Positions 11,902-23,377 of a DNA stretch of 64,000 nucleotides are shown piece by piece. The notes under the pieces were generated by a model, which saw only the letters and a list, made by a program, of their open reading frames with translations, was not told the origin of the DNA and made no database searches. Location of the stretch: the NCBI RefSeq assembly GCF_022201045.2, contig NC_068557.1, positions 25,273,501-25,337,500 of the forward strand. Direction: 5' to 3'. This stretch comes from Citrus sinensis. Lineage: Eukaryota > Streptophyta > Magnoliopsida > Sapindales > Rutaceae. The position numbers were made by a program, and so were the translations under genes. The first letter of the stretch is position 1; every line of letters begins with the position of its first letter.

Positions 11902-14167
11902 ACGTGTGTATATATATATATATATATCACAATTATTTTTTGAAGTACGTGTCAATTATGAGGAGTGGACTGGATCCTGAAAATAAGGAAATGAAATCAA
12001 AGATGTAAGAAAATGGGCCCCTGACAAAATAAAATGTTGAGGTTGAAACTTGAAAGATCTCCCTTGTTTGGTAGCTCCTCCATTGATGACAGTCAAAACG
12101 CTCGTACCTGTTGGTTCGCGTTTGCGGATACATTTTTGACACGTTTTCTAAATACTTAAATGCTTGTGGCTGGAAATTTATTAAACGACATATGGATGTC
12201 AGTATTTGTTACTCCAAAATCTCTGCTTAAATGACACGTGCAAATATTATTACTCGAGCTAGAAAATCATATTTGATGGATGGATATGGCTAAGTACTTT
12301 TTCGTATCTATACGAAAAAAAATTATAATATATTTATTATTATTTATTACTCTATGCATGTAGTTAAAATTGATGTTCTATTTTAAACCAACTGCAAGAT
12401 AACTATGCCTGAATGATTAAGATACGATGCAAATATTATTGCTAATCGAAATTTGAAAACTAAGAGGTTTGAAAGCTAGAAATCTACTCAGCTCACGTGA
12501 TGGAAAAGGGGTTCGACTGCTAAATAAAGAAAAAAAAAAAAGAAAAAAAAAGAGTTTGAAATTCGAAAACCTAAAGTCGCTATCAGGGGCAAAAGGAGAT
12601 ATGAGTTATAAAGTCAGGTGAAAAATGGACTGCCCGTCGGAGAAGGGATTTCCACCAATCGAGGAACTGTTGCGTTTGTTTCGTAGCCAAACCCCAAAGA
12701 ACGAGTTACTGTGAAGGAAACCGAAACGTATAAGAGAGAGAGCAAAATATCTGGCGGGCATTCGCCGGCCAGATTGGTTTTATTCAACAACAAAGAAATT
12801 GGAAATAAAGTTTCACCACCCGGTTATGCGAATGAGAATCTTACACGGTATTTAAACGACAACAGCTTCTTTTGTCTTTTCCTAAATTTTAATTTCTATG
12901 GCTAATTGCCTAATCATCTTTAATGAATAGAAACAGAGCACATTTTTTCAATTAAACCTGTGTCATGAGACTCGTGATTCGTGAACTAATTTTTTTTTTA
13001 TTCATATTAGCGTCACTTATATAAGAAAATTACGACAGCTCCCAACTCATTTTTCTTTTTCTTTTTTTGGGTTGAAAAACCTGAACTTTTTGAAACTTTT
13101 TGGTTATTGACATCTGATATTGTGATATACTATGTATAATAATCTTAACATGCCGTTAACAAAATCTTGAAGTCGTGACAAAACAGTAAAGATTTTCAAT
13201 TGAGGGTCAATGCATCAAACCAAACAAGTAGTGGCAGAACTATGACTTTGGTTTTACGGGATCCATAATAGAGAAATTACACATTTGAATAGGTTGTCAC
13301 ATAAAATCGGTAAAGTTAAAGAGGCCAAAGAAAGGGGCTATAATGCATAAACCATAGACTTTGTTACGCTACAGCAAAAATGTGAATAAAACGAGGGTGC
13401 TTTACATCAAATTTATATTAAAAGTAATAAAAGTTTTCAATTCAATTAAGGCCGGTGGTATTACCACCTCTCAAATTGTGTAAACCCACCCCATTTTAAA
13501 AAAATTAATTATAAAATTTATATTATTTTCACAATTTCAAATTAAGCATAAATTTAAGTAATTAACCATTTAAATCCTCATTATTATGATTATTAAGCTT
13601 CAATTACACTAACAAAAAAACTAACCAAATGTACTTGTGACATGATATCTCATGAAATTTATTGTTTATGACAATGATCTAATTAATCAATTGTTTAAAC
13701 TTTTTATTTATTTTAAAATTTAAAAAATAATGTGAATTTCTTATAAATAATTTTTTTAAAATGGAGTGGCTTTATGCCAATTGTGGGTCGGAAATATCCC
13801 GATCCCTTAATTAATATTAAATCAGGGGTCAGAGGCTGGCCCGGCCCAGAAAAGGCCACGCGAGAGAAAGACTGATTGGCTACTTGGCCAACAATGATAA
13901 AGAATTCATCCCTTTGTTATTTTGTATCTTGAGAAGCAATTGATTCTTAACTTTTACTACCAAAGTATTGAAGCCCTTCGGTTATAGATGTATTTAAATT
14001 TCAGTGACATTGAAATTGAACTTTTTGGGCTTAGATTCAGTTCCACCTGCTCCTTATAATATAACAAGAATTTTTTTTTTTAATTATAGATGTGATTCAG
14101 TACGTGAGACATGTGTATCTAATTAATTAAGCTACTCAATCATCACAAAAGAAGTTCCAACACTTTC

Positions 14168-14168
<1 letters not shown>
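11902..14168. other. Intergenic spacer, no gene seen
   Basis: A (TA)n tract at 11911-11926, A-rich tracts near 12530-12555 and AT-rich DNA throughout. The short open frames show no conserved motif. Nothing functional can be supported. Confidence 0.5.
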
Positions 14169-14240
<72 letters not shown>

Positions 14241-14241
14241 G
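14169..14241. repeat. (CA)n(TA)n compound microsatellite
   Basis: About 23 CA units pass directly into about 12 TA units. It lies just downstream of the decayed permease copy. Confidence 0.95.
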
Positions 14242-14320
14242 GATTTCATACACCCACACACAATAATCTATCTATTGGTGAGGTCCGCTACTGTTGTTGT
14301 GTGTGTACTAAATTACGTTA

Positions 14321-14473
14321 AACGTAACTTAGCACTGACCATATATATATATAAGGAAGAAAGAAAAAAAGAGGAGTGTACCAGGCAGCCAATGAACTTA
14401 ACAACGTAACTTAGCACTGGCCATATAAGGAAGAAAAAAAAAAAAAGAGGAGCCTACCAGGCAGCCAATGAAC
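14321..14473. repeat. Two-copy tandem duplication ending in permease exon sequence
   Basis: The block AACGTAACTTAGCACTG, an ATATA/AAGGAAGAAA stretch, GAGGAG, ACCAGGCAGCCAATGAAC occurs at 14321-14397 and again at 14403-14473. The second copy overlaps the 3' end of exon 2 of the permease pseudogene, so the first carries a duplicated exon tip and donor. Its CGTTAAACGTAACTTAG portion resembles the tips of the foldback at 10709-11901. Confidence 0.75.
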
Positions 14474-15098
14474 CAAGAAGCAGCAGGCCCCTATTGGGTG
14501 CCGCACTTCTTGGCACTCCAAAAGTGGAGCCCACCAGAAGTAGGATAGGCGGAGCAAATCTCAGCCATTGATAGACCCACGATTAAAGTGAGCAGGCCCA
14601 CTTTAAGCCATCATTTGTCATGGGCCAGCCGTATGTCAGCCCAGCATTCATTGTGGTCAGCCCAGTTAGTATTGATATGATTGAGAACGTCATCGAGAAG
14701 TTGGCTGTTGCCCTGCTCACCACCACCAAACCAAACGTACATATCAAATTGTTTAATTTAACTTAATTTTGAGTCTCCTCTTCCATACAGCTATTACATA
14801 AAAGCAAAAAAGTAGCGTATAATTCAAGCAGAGATCTTTGGGGAAAAATAGAAAAAGAAAAAGAAATAAATGCAATTTCAAGAGAAATGATACAAAGAAG
14901 ATGAAGGAAATTAAATTAAAGAAAAGTGAAGCATACGCGCGAGAGGCTGCGACTAAGTTCCTGCTTGTAACCAAGTTGAATCAAGCGAGCATCATCGTAA
15001 GAAAGTGCAGCATCGTCTCCATTTCTGAGAGGAATGTAATGGCCGCCTGCGGCACTGACAGCTTCCTCCAAAACTCTGATCCCATTCCCAGATTCCAT
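14458..15098 (-). pseudogene. Decayed BAT1-type permease paralogue, first two exons only
   Basis: Exon 1 (15098 to about 14941) encodes MESGNGIRV and ends in RLIQLGYKQELSRSLS, aligning with the intact gene's RLNELGYKQELKRDLS. Exon 2 (14712-14458) encodes NFSMTFSIISILTGLTT and then MAEICSAYPTSGGLHFWSA, the family TM1 and signature. Lesions: the ancestral donor after CTCTC reads GC instead of GT; exon 2 shifts frame after MTNDGLK; and a TAG interrupts after CGTQ. Exons 3-8 are absent, replaced by the tandem duplication and the microsatellite. The N-terminus differs from the intact gene, so this is an older paralogue rather than a fresh copy. Confidence 0.85.
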
Positions 15099-16440
15099 AT
15101 TTCTCTGCAAAATTAATAATCTCTCTTTTTTGCTCTCTATGCAGCACCACTATAAAGTGGCCGGTGTCTTCTATATAAAGTGAAGTCTTTAAAACCAAAA
15201 AAAAAAAATGGTTTAATTGATTAACACCCTCTTGTCGAGTTGCATGCTGCTGGATGATTCATGCGCATGGGGCCAAATAAATAAGAGAGCACCATCAAAT
15301 TAAATTTGTGATTTATGACACGACGCGTGCTTCTTAATTAATTTATATCTTAAACGTACCAGATTTGGAGGCGGTAATTTAATCTTGTTTCAGCAAGAGG
15401 ACAAAATTCCAACCACCATCTTCATTATAGGTTATATTAAATATCATTCTCAACCCATGTTTAATTCATTTTTCTTAAATTGTGATGATTTCCAGTTGGT
15501 GACGGTATCTAACGTCAAAGGAGATGGCGAGATACTTCTCTTCAAATTGGAATGAAATGAGCTGCTTTCGTGAAAAAGTTACTTGCGCATAATGAGCCAG
15601 CCATTCAGGGCCAAGGTCTCAATGAATTTCTTTCTACTCAAGGACACCTCTTGGGAAATATAAGGCTGAGCCAGCCATAATTGACCTTATGATTATGATA
15701 TAGGTGTTATATATTCGGTTGTGATCAACTTTACTTGAGCTCAACGCAACGCCAACCACTCTTGAGGTGCCACATGTAAGAATAGAAATTAATTTTGTTA
15801 ACTAAATTGAGATATAAGTATATGGATTTTTTTTTAGTAGTTCGGAATATATAGTAGGGATATAAAAATGGGATTCACAATCTCAAGTGGCATCCCATAA
15901 ATGATTTGATTTGCGGTTAAGATCTCAAAAGCTTCTAGATAACCTATTTTAATGACGTCCACTTCAATATATTTTAGATGATTCGGCCGGCAAAGATTAA
16001 TTTACAAAAATGTGAAGTATTTACCTATTAGTCCCAACAAGTCATTCTCTAGTAGAGATGACTACGTTTCTTAAAATATATACTCAATATCTCAGTAACG
16101 TTGTAAAATATCGAATCTGTATTTGTAATCAAGAATAATTACAGCCAGACTTCCAACAAAGTATATATGTATGTGCAAGCGAATGAAATCGGGAGAAAAA
16201 AGTTATAGTAAAACAATTGATTAAAAGAATAGGAAAAACTTTGTCCCATTCTAGTTGAATTTATTGAATTCCATAAATAAAATACAAATATAATTTTTTT
16301 TAATACAATTATGCACATCTTAATTTCCAAGATTAAATGAAATGTGCTAAAAAAAATTAACAATAATTGTGAAATTCTTCAATAGTACAATTGTACAAAT
16401 AACAAAGGACATCTCACACACAAAAAAGTGATTTTACAAG
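15099..16440. other. Intergenic spacer, no gene seen
   Basis: AT-rich DNA between the permease pseudogene and the first small-protein gene. The last part is probably that gene's 3' UTR. No coding or repeat structure stands out. Confidence 0.5.
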
Positions 16441-16866
16441 TTACAACTGGATCTCATTGCTTAATCGCCTAGAAGCAACTAAGTGCTTATAGATCTCCTC
16501 GACCAACCTGGTGTCAACTTGGTCACCGGTAGAGGCCCAAACAAGATGTCGAGGTTTAGCAGGCTTTTTGCCTCCGAGAAAGCCTCCGTTAGCCATCTTG
16601 TTGGCTAAACAAATCATCATGCCAGCATAAGCATCATTAAGCTTTGCCAAAAGTTTGATGGGCGAGACAATTTTCCAATGCAGCTTTGGGATTCTTCTGA
16701 TTCTCCAAAGCCGCCGCCGCCGAGGAGCATCGGGAGACCCACCACCGAGCCATAAAACCGGTAGCTTCTTTCTGCTATGAGTTGCTCCGCTGATCCTCTG
16801 GTATTTTCTTCTCCTCCAGTGTCTCCTGAAGCTCTCAAAATATTCGCCTGCAGGAAGAATTGCCAT
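16441..16866 (-). CDS. Small basic plant protein, array copy 1 (141 aa)
   Basis: Single exon, ATG at 16866, no intron. I recognise the sequence type as an uncharacterised plant family but know no function. In order: a start with an aromatic EYFESF; Trp17 with RRRKYQR (18-24), which could act as a nuclear localisation or nucleic acid contact patch; a Lys/Leu stretch LPVLWLGGG; and the most conserved core (53-93), LWRIRRIPKLHWKIVSPIK followed by LLAKLNDAY and MMICLANKMAN. A C-terminal helix has DQVDTRLVEEIYKHLVASR. No signal peptide or TM segment is evident. The GC-rich Arg codon run (CGGCGGCGGCGG) at 50-53 is particular to this copy. It is the leftmost of five same-strand copies and has a TATA box about 80 bases upstream. 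Being open with the core conserved, it is probably functional. Confidence 0.85.
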   Translation of the reverse strand: MAILPAGEYFESFRRHWRRRKYQRISGATHSRKKLPVLWLGGGSPDAPRRRRLWRIRRIPKLHWKIVSPIKLLAKLNDAYAGMMICLANKMANGGFLGGKKPAKPRHLVWASTGDQVDTRLVEEIYKHLVASRRLSNEIQL

Positions 16867-16944
16867 TTTTTTTTTGTGTGTGTGTGTATAAATGCTATTG
16901 CTTTGCTGTGTGTATGTTTTTTTTTTTTGTGTTTAAAAGGATGA

Positions 16945-16952
16945 CTTATATA
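16945..16952 (-). promoter_or_regulatory. TATA box of array copy 1
   Basis: TATATAAG on the minus strand, about 80 bases upstream of the ATG, in the same relative place as the TATA motifs of the other four copies. Confidence 0.65.
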
Positions 16953-17064
16953 GAGGGAGGAATGGTACTGAATTGCTTTAATGGGTGTTCGTGTTTCTTC
17001 GTGTCAACAACTTAACAACATTTGCAAATATAATATAATACAATTAAGCAACATTTGTATCACA

Positions 17065-17072
17065 TTGGTCAA
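17065..17072 (-). promoter_or_regulatory. W-box-like TTGACCAA, array copy 1
   Basis: TTGACCAA on the minus strand, about 200 bases upstream of the ATG, inside a block (CACATTGGTCAAAAATAG on the plus strand) that recurs upstream of copies 2 and 3. TTGAC is the WRKY-factor core. Its conservation among copies is visible; its function is inference. Confidence 0.45.
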
Positions 17073-17369
17073 AAATAGCACGTTTGACGAAACGAGTTGA
17101 ATAAATAAATAAGAAAATCAACTAGTAAGAACTTTCTTGGACGGCTAGAATATCTCATCATCACCTCACCGGTCAAACTAGATTCCACGGTTAGCGTATC
17201 CATAATTTAATAACTTAAGAATATTGTTGATTGCTCTGCTTTCGCCCGGGTCGAAACAACAGTAATTAAGAACTGTTCGGAAAGAAGATTTGAAGCATAT
17301 ACATATTTATGGATTTAATTAATAATTTATAAAAACGGGTCAACGGGAGTTAATTTGCCGAAGAAACCC

Positions 17370-18738
17370 AGGGGCAGAGCCAATTCCGGATCACTGGGGG
17401 CTCAAGCTCTCCCTAGGAAACTATTCCTTTCCTGTCTTTTAGCCCTGTTAAAGGTATAATTTAATTGAGACTTCATCGGTGGGCTATTCTCATCAGTAAC
17501 TCGCCTTATAATAATTAAGGAAAAGGATAAATACACCCTCAACGTTTAGGTAAAGGGATAAAAACTCTCTTAATGTTTCAAAAAAGACATTTACACCTCA
17601 ATTTATTATAATTTTATCATTATACTCTTCTATCATATAAAAAAAAATTATTAGATTATCCAATTTGTCTATGTATTGTTAATAAAATTATAAATATATC
17701 CTCAGTGCCTTATTCCTCTATTTAAATTTTTATTAATAACCAATTTTCAAAAAAGACATCTACACACTTAAAAAAAATTGTAAATAAATTATAATTTTAA
17801 AAATAAAATTGGTTATTAATACCATAATAAATAACATAGGAAATTGGTTATAAATGTACAAGTTTAAATGATTGACATGTGGAGAATTGTTAAATATACA
17901 AGTTTAAATTTTAAATAAAATTGGTTATTAATAACTAATTTTATTTTTAAAATTATAATTTATTTACAATTTTTTAGGTGTATAGATATCTTTTTTGAAA
18001 ATTAGTTATTGATAAAAATTTAAATAGAGGAATTGGGCAATGAGGGTATATTTATAATTTTTTTATAATATTCAATTTGTCTATTTATAATGTTATTAAC
18101 AATATATAGACAAATTGGATAATCTAATAATTTTTTTTATATGCTAGAAGGGTATAATGGTAAAATTATAATAAATTAGGGTGTAAATGTCTTTTTTGAA
18201 ATATTAGGGGGGTTTTTGTCCCTTTACCTAAACGTTGGGGGTGTGTTTGTCATTTTCCCTAATAATTATACAAACGATGAAGTAGATTAATAAGATGATG
18301 ACATGTTGGTTTTATGATGAATTTGTATAAAAAATTAATTGTGTGTTGCTCAGACTGGAATAAAATCCCAATTTCTAGTTATCACATAATATCTTTTTGA
18401 TATCTTTTATATTAAGCTCTCCCACGATTTCTCTTGAATTTTGTAACGATCTCATGTCACATGTCTATTATTGATAGTATATGGTTGAGATTTAATTATT
18501 TCTATATTCTTATTTACTAGCAATCAATCAGTCAATCACCCACATAAATTTTATTTAAAAATATCACTGATCAATTTATGTGAGGACTATCTATTCATAT
18601 AGAAAAATATAAACAAAAAATGGCTACTCATTAAAGATTTTTTTTTTTACATAAAAATTAATTTGAAGTTTATTTATTTACTAATTTCATTAAAAAGAAA
18701 AAAAGTCTGCCACTAATATTTTTGGCTCTGCTTTGGTA
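17370..18738. mobile_element. Probable element with GGCAGAGCCAA ends enclosing a foldback
   Basis: Plus-strand GGGGCAGAGCCAA near 17371 is mirrored by TTTTTGGCTCTGCTTT near 18720-18735. Such GCAGAGCC tips are common on plant MITE-like elements. Most of the inside is the foldback at 17516-18264. I could not define a target duplication, so the outer limits are tentative. Confidence 0.4.
17516..18264. mobile_element. Foldback element with about 300-bp inverted arms
   Basis: The left arm begins AAGGAAAAGGATAAATACAC with ACGTTTAGGTAAAGGGA; the right arm ends with TCCCTTTACCTAAACGTTG and ends TCATTTTCCCT. Both arms contain the same internal landmarks in opposite order: AAAAAAGACATTTACAC, TTATTAGATTATCCAATTTG and CCTCTATTTAAATTTTTAT. 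No coding potential. Confidence 0.8.
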
Positions 18739-19170
18739 GAACCGAATAGGCAACTCTTAACAGGAGGGGACAACTAAAACATCTAAAGAAGTTAAATTTA
18801 ACATTTCTCTAAACCATTATTTCTGTCATACTTTCCTTAAGCTTGATTCCTTTCCCGTTTCTTGTTTCCCGTTTGCTTTCTTCGGTGCAAATAAAGATAA
18901 AATGAAACAAGATCGAGGACTAACACTTTTAGTAGAAGATTTACGGGGCACAATACAAAATGAATTTATTCCATTAATTATATATAGTTGAATAAAATGC
19001 AGAAAATCATTCTTACATACAAATGTGTCGCGTGCGTCTACGCGTAAAGTTTAGATTTAATGCTATACAGCTCAGTTTAATACAGCTACATGCAGCTGTA
19101 TGTTTGCACTCATAAAATTTTACAATTCTTCAACATCATACACAAAATATGAAAGCTATTTGACTATTTT
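18739..19170. other. Intergenic spacer, probably 3' region of array copy 2
   Basis: No gene or clear repeat. The part nearest 19170 is likely 3' UTR of the minus-strand gene. Confidence 0.4.
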
Positions 19171-19635
19171 TCACTCAGAAATTGGTTCTAAAAGTGCTTC
19201 TCCAATGACGTCCTCAGTGCTCAACTGTCTAGAAGCAGCTAACTGCTTATAGATTTCCATGACCAACCTGCTGTCAACTTGCTCTCCGGAAGAAACGACC
19301 ATAGAGGCCTGTGGGCTTTTGGTAACCTTTTTCCCTTTAAGAAAACCTCCATTGCTGCTAGAGTTGGCCAATTTCTTGGCCAAACAAATCATCATGTCAA
19401 CATAAGCATCTTGAAGCTTTGCCAAAAGTTTGATGGGTGAAATGATTTTCCAACGCAGCTTTGTAATTCTTCTTAATCTCCAACGCCGCTGGCGAGGAGC
19501 GTCATCCTCGCCAAGCCTTAAAACATGTGGCTTCTTTCTCTTGCTTTGACTCCCGCCTTTGATTCTCTGCCGGTACTTTCTTCTCCTCCAGTATCTTTTC
19601 CAGCTTTCGTGATATTCATAAGGAAGAATTAACAT
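19171..19635 (-). CDS. Small basic plant protein, array copy 2 (154 aa, longest)
   Basis: Single exon from ATG at 19635. It has the same architecture as the other copies: EYHESWKRYWRRRKYRQR near the N-terminus, a KKPHVLRLGE stretch, then the core RRITKLRWKIISPIKLLAK and DAYVDMMICLAKKLAN. After a variable Ser/Asn/Lys linker comes SSGEQVDSRLVMEIYKQLAAS. It differs in a C-terminal extension of about 17 residues (STEDVIGEALLEPISE) that is acidic, unlike the basic body. Upstream are a (TA)n tract at the TATA position and the leader words GAGATGTGCA and AACGAGAGAG, shared with copy 4. Open and well conserved, so probably functional; the molecular role is unknown. Confidence 0.85.
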   Translation of the reverse strand: MLILPYEYHESWKRYWRRRKYRQRIKGGSQSKRKKPHVLRLGEDDAPRQRRWRLRRITKLRWKIISPIKLLAKLQDAYVDMMICLAKKLANSSSNGGFLKGKKVTKSPQASMVVSSGEQVDSRLVMEIYKQLAASRQLSTEDVIGEALLEPISE

Positions 19636-19720
19636 CGTAATTGATTTATATGCTATTGCTTAATTTGCTTTCTGTATGTTTAAGAAAGAGATGTGCAAGG
19701 AGAAACAATTAACGAGAGAG

Positions 19721-19738
19721 TATATATATATATATATA
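19721..19738 (-). promoter_or_regulatory. (TA)n tract at the TATA position of array copy 2
   Basis: An 18-bp TA run about 85 bases upstream of the ATG, where the other copies have TATATAAA or TATATAAG. It probably acts as the TATA box but has become a microsatellite. Confidence 0.5.
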
Positions 19739-19814
19739 GCAGAAAAAAAAGAGGCTTATTATTCAATTAACCAGTAAAAGTACGAATATAAGAGGACAGT
19801 AAGTTTGAATCATA

Positions 19815-19822
19815 TTGGTCAA
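19815..19822 (-). promoter_or_regulatory. W-box-like TTGACCAA, array copy 2
   Basis: Within plus-strand CATATTGGTCAAATATAGTG, followed by AGCGAGTTAATTAG and AATAAATAAA. The block matches the one upstream of copy 1 (TTGGTCAAAAATAG, ACGAGTTGAATAAATAAA). Confidence 0.45.
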
Positions 19823-21550
19823 ATATAGTGTGTCTGAACAAGCGAGTTAATTAGAATAAATAAAACAACATTATAAGTGTGCATCGTGGCAAAATTTGTT
19901 TTGTTTTCGGCATATGTTGAAATTCTTGTCACTGGCAGAATTCTGCATACGAATACTATTATTATTTTGAACATTTTATTATTTTACAAATAATTTTAAT
20001 TTTGCACGCTCTACCAAAGAATAAAAAAGTCCTTACTTAAACCTTTCTAATTAATTATCTTTTATTTATTGTGCATATCCATAAAAATACTCAATTCACC
20101 AAGAAAAAAAATTACATTTTCAATTTTTTTTAGAACATATTTCAAGTAGATATTTAAATCCAACAAAGTCATTAAAATTTTTAACTCATTTTCTTAAATA
20201 ATCAAAGAAGAAGTAAATAGATAAATAATTTAAATTCCAAGCTTATTAATTATCTAACCCTGACTTAGCTTCAATCTTAAAAATTAGTCATGAATCAACG
20301 TGCAAGTTGCGTAGAAGCTTTATGAGGAAGTGCCGTAAATATTGCACTTAAATAGAAGGAGAATAGATGCATGAGAGCAATGAAACTAATTTTAGGACGA
20401 AATCAATAAAGTTAACGAACCATCACCAGATTTTGCAAACTTAACAGCAGATTGCTCTATTTCACCAAGCTGAAAATCGATTGGAGCAATTAAAATTTTA
20501 TTTACTGAAAAATCAAAAGGGTACACAGTAGTTTCTTTGTAAATATTTGTAAAAATTTTGGGGTTTAAGATAAAAAGAATTGTTTATACGTTTAAAGAGT
20601 TTACAGCTATATCGGTGTTCAAAATAATTATGTTTTATTTACTCATAGTAGATTATCCTTAATAATAAATCATATCATGGGTGTTTTTATAATAAATTAT
20701 TTTATTGAAATAAGAATACTTAAAAATAATTTTTAGAGTGCTAAATGGCAAATACTACCCACCCTTATGCATATGGACGATAAAAACGAGTTGAATTTTG
20801 AAGCAGTGAGTAAACAATTGTATAATTTTGAATATCTAACTAGCTACCATATCTCTTCGAAAATATTTTTGGGTCCCTTTGTTATATAAGTATGAATTGT
20901 CACTGCTATCTGATATGAATTCTTAACTTTGCCAACAAGGAACCCGAGTATGTTATATTATACTCAAATTTGAAAGATCCAGCTGGTGATGATAACGTCT
21001 AAGTGATGAAAGGAGATCAAAAGAGAGAAACGTGATTTATTGGTAATGAGCTGCGGCCACATAGTCAATGAAATTCTACTAGCTAATTATATAATCAAAC
21101 ACTTCTAGAAATATACATGACATAAGGCTGAGTCTGCGTCAACTATAGAGAATGGAATTCTCAAAAGTGGGCGGGATTTTGCTTCCCTCTGTTATATACT
21201 GAACACGAGGTTCGGAGATTATAGTTAATTAGAGAATGGAATTGTTTAAATCAATTCCCCCATTTATTTATAGATATAATTTAAAATATGCGAGAATACA
21301 GACTGTACACTCTATACCATTGTATTGGTAGATTAATTAAAATAATAAATTCTGATCTGGCAGATGATTGGATCTTGATTTTGCAGCTAATTTAGACGCT
21401 GGAGTGAATAATTGATTGCTACAGGAGATGCAATATTATACGATCTCTTTACTGATTTTGTTACCGAATATTGGTTGTGACCCCCTTTATTTATTTTGAT
21501 GGTGCTTTTGTATGCTCTCTAAAATCTTTTATATATATATATATATTAAT
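19823..21550. other. Intergenic spacer, no gene seen
   Basis: AT-rich DNA with a (TA)n tract at about 21530-21546. No open frame matches the array family or another protein. Confidence 0.45.
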
Positions 21551-22074
21551 ATTATCGATAAGTATGCTCTCTAAAATGTAAATGTACATTGTGAGTCTCA
21601 AAAAAAAAAAAAAATTCTATCTCGCCTGAGACAAAATATTATAAATAGCTGATACCACATTGGAATGTCTCACCTATCTAATCAAAATTGACGATAAAAT
21701 TTAAAGTTATATGAATTTTTAATTTATTAATATATTTGGTTTGTACAGAAGAATATTTCACATTGATTGAAAACAATTAAGTTAGGCGCATCATATTTTT
21801 ATATAGAATCAGTTTGGATTATTGATAAGTATGCTCTCTAAAATGCAAATGCACATTGTGAGTCTAAAAAAAAAAATTATATCTCGCCTGAGACAAAATA
21901 TTATAAATAGCTGATACCATATCGGAAGGTCTCACCTATCTAATCAAAATTGACGATAAATTTTAAAGTTACATGAATTTTCAATTTATTAATATATTTG
22001 GTTTGTACATAAGAATATTTCACATTGATTGAAAACAATTAAGTTAGGCACATCATATTTTTATATAGAATCAG
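21551..22074. repeat. Two-unit tandem repeat, period 267 bp
   Basis: Unit 1 (21551-21812) and unit 2 (21818-22074) share ATAAGTATGCTCTCTAAAATG, an A-run, TCTCGCCTGAGACAAAATAT, ACCTATCTAATCAAAATTG and TTTATATAGAATCAG, with only scattered differences. The duplication is recent and non-coding. It lies downstream (3') of array copy 3. Confidence 0.9.
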
Positions 22075-22472
22075 AGCCAAACTGATCTCTGATTCTATGA
22101 GGAAGCTCATATTATGTACCTTAATTTCCCTAAGATCAAATCAAGCTAAAAAAATAACTTCATTCTAATGCTTAATTAGAAAGCTCAACAAAACAAAAGA
22201 AGAAAGTAAAAGAAGAATTTTAACAATACAGAAAAGATTTTGTACAACTATATGTATATAACTTTAATGCTATAAAAATAATAATTTTTTTTACGGTTCT
22301 CAACATTACATCTGAATGTGAACCACTAGCAATCACACTAGCAATCTAATATGGTTGCTTCTTCAGCAGTATATGAAAGCCACCCACCAGCAATCTAAAT
22401 ATCACCATAGGGTTAAAAGACTATCAAGTGCACACAATATTGCTTCTCCAATTATAATTCAGCGCCTAATTG

Positions 22473-22880
22473 TCAAGAAGCAGCCAGATTCTTACATATT
22501 TGCTGGACCAATTTGCTGTGAACTTCCTCACCAGAAGACACCAACAAAACCTGTTGAGTTTTGGCAACTTTTTTTCTTCTAGCTCCAGCAAAACCTCCAT
22601 TGCTGTTAGGGTTTGCCATTTTGTTGGTTAAACGTATCATCGTGTCAACATAAGCATCATGAAACTTTACCAAAACTTTGATGGGAGAAACGATTTTCCA
22701 GAGCAGCTTCGGGGTTCTTTTTATTCTCCAAAGCCAGCAAGCCGGAGCGGGTCCACCAAGCCTTATAATCTTTAGCTTCCTCTTTCTATGAACTTTTCCA
22801 AAATTCATTCCCTTCTGATAATTTCTTCCGCTCCAGGATCTTTTCAAGCTCTCGTAATATTCACAACGAAGAATCACCAT
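22473..22880 (-). CDS. Small basic plant protein, array copy 3 (135 aa, most diverged)
   Basis: The ATG at 22880 starts MVILRCEYYESL, aligning with the other copies. An in-frame ATG nine codons upstream (22907) would put leader sequence into the protein and is not preferred. The N-terminal basic patch has changed from WRRRKYQR to WSGRNYQKG, removing most of its Arg residues. The core is kept: LWRIKRTPKLLWKIVSPIK followed by VLVKFHDAYVDTMIRLTNKMAN. A GARRKKVAK linker and SSGEEVHSKLVQQICKNLAAS follow. The protein stops right after AAS, lacking the RQLS tail of its siblings. Still open, but the changed basic patch suggests relaxed or altered function. Confidence 0.8.
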   Translation of the reverse strand: MVILRCEYYESLKRSWSGRNYQKGMNFGKVHRKRKLKIIRLGGPAPACWLWRIKRTPKLLWKIVSPIKVLVKFHDAYVDTMIRLTNKMANPNSNGGFAGARRKKVAKTQQVLLVSSGEEVHSKLVQQICKNLAAS

Positions 22881-22935
22881 TTTTACTGCTGTGAAAGAGA
22901 TATGCATGCGTGTAAAAGCAATGAAAGATAGTTGA

Positions 22936-22943
22936 TTTATATA
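22936..22943 (-). promoter_or_regulatory. TATA box of array copy 3
   Basis: TATATAAA on the minus strand, about 57 bases upstream of the ATG at 22880, next to the AGAAGAAG word shared with copies 4 and 5. Confidence 0.6.
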
Positions 22944-23033
22944 GAAGAAGAAGAAGAAATGGCACAGAAATCTTCAATACGGGTTTTGAGTAATAGAATA
23001 ATACGACGTTAAGATAAGCTACCTTCCATCATA

Positions 23034-23041
23034 TTAGTCAA
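23034..23041 (-). promoter_or_regulatory. W-box-like TTGACTAA, array copy 3
   Basis: Within plus-strand CATATTAGTCAAATATAGTC, the third version of the block upstream of copies 1 and 2. One base differs from the copy 2 site but the TTGAC core is kept. Confidence 0.4.
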
Positions 23042-23377
23042 ATATAGTCTGTCCGTGCAAGGTTCCAAAAAATAAATCAACTTTGGTTTATACGCTTCCA
23101 AATGATTGTGTCACATTGGTCAACCAAACGTTCAGTTAGGTTAAGGGGCCGGATGATAGTGTGAATTTGGACATAAATGGACTGAAAATACTCCAGAGGA
23201 GATCTCTGAAAAATTCCCTTATTTTCTTAATCGAATATTTAACATATTTTTAACTTATTAATTTAAATATATATTTTATCAGTAACTCTTCAAGATGGTG
23301 TTTTCTTTTTTTTTAGATGGAGGATTTTCTTTCAAACGACTTATATAATTTTTTTTCTTTTTCTTTTTAAAAATAAG

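Noticed and set aside
12711..12905. Short plus-strand open frame in spacer
   Set aside because: No motif, no promoter signal and no similarity to neighbours.
22881..22907. Upstream in-frame ATG for array copy 3
   Set aside because: The other copies start at the position matching 22880, and the extra residues come from leader DNA shared with the other promoters.
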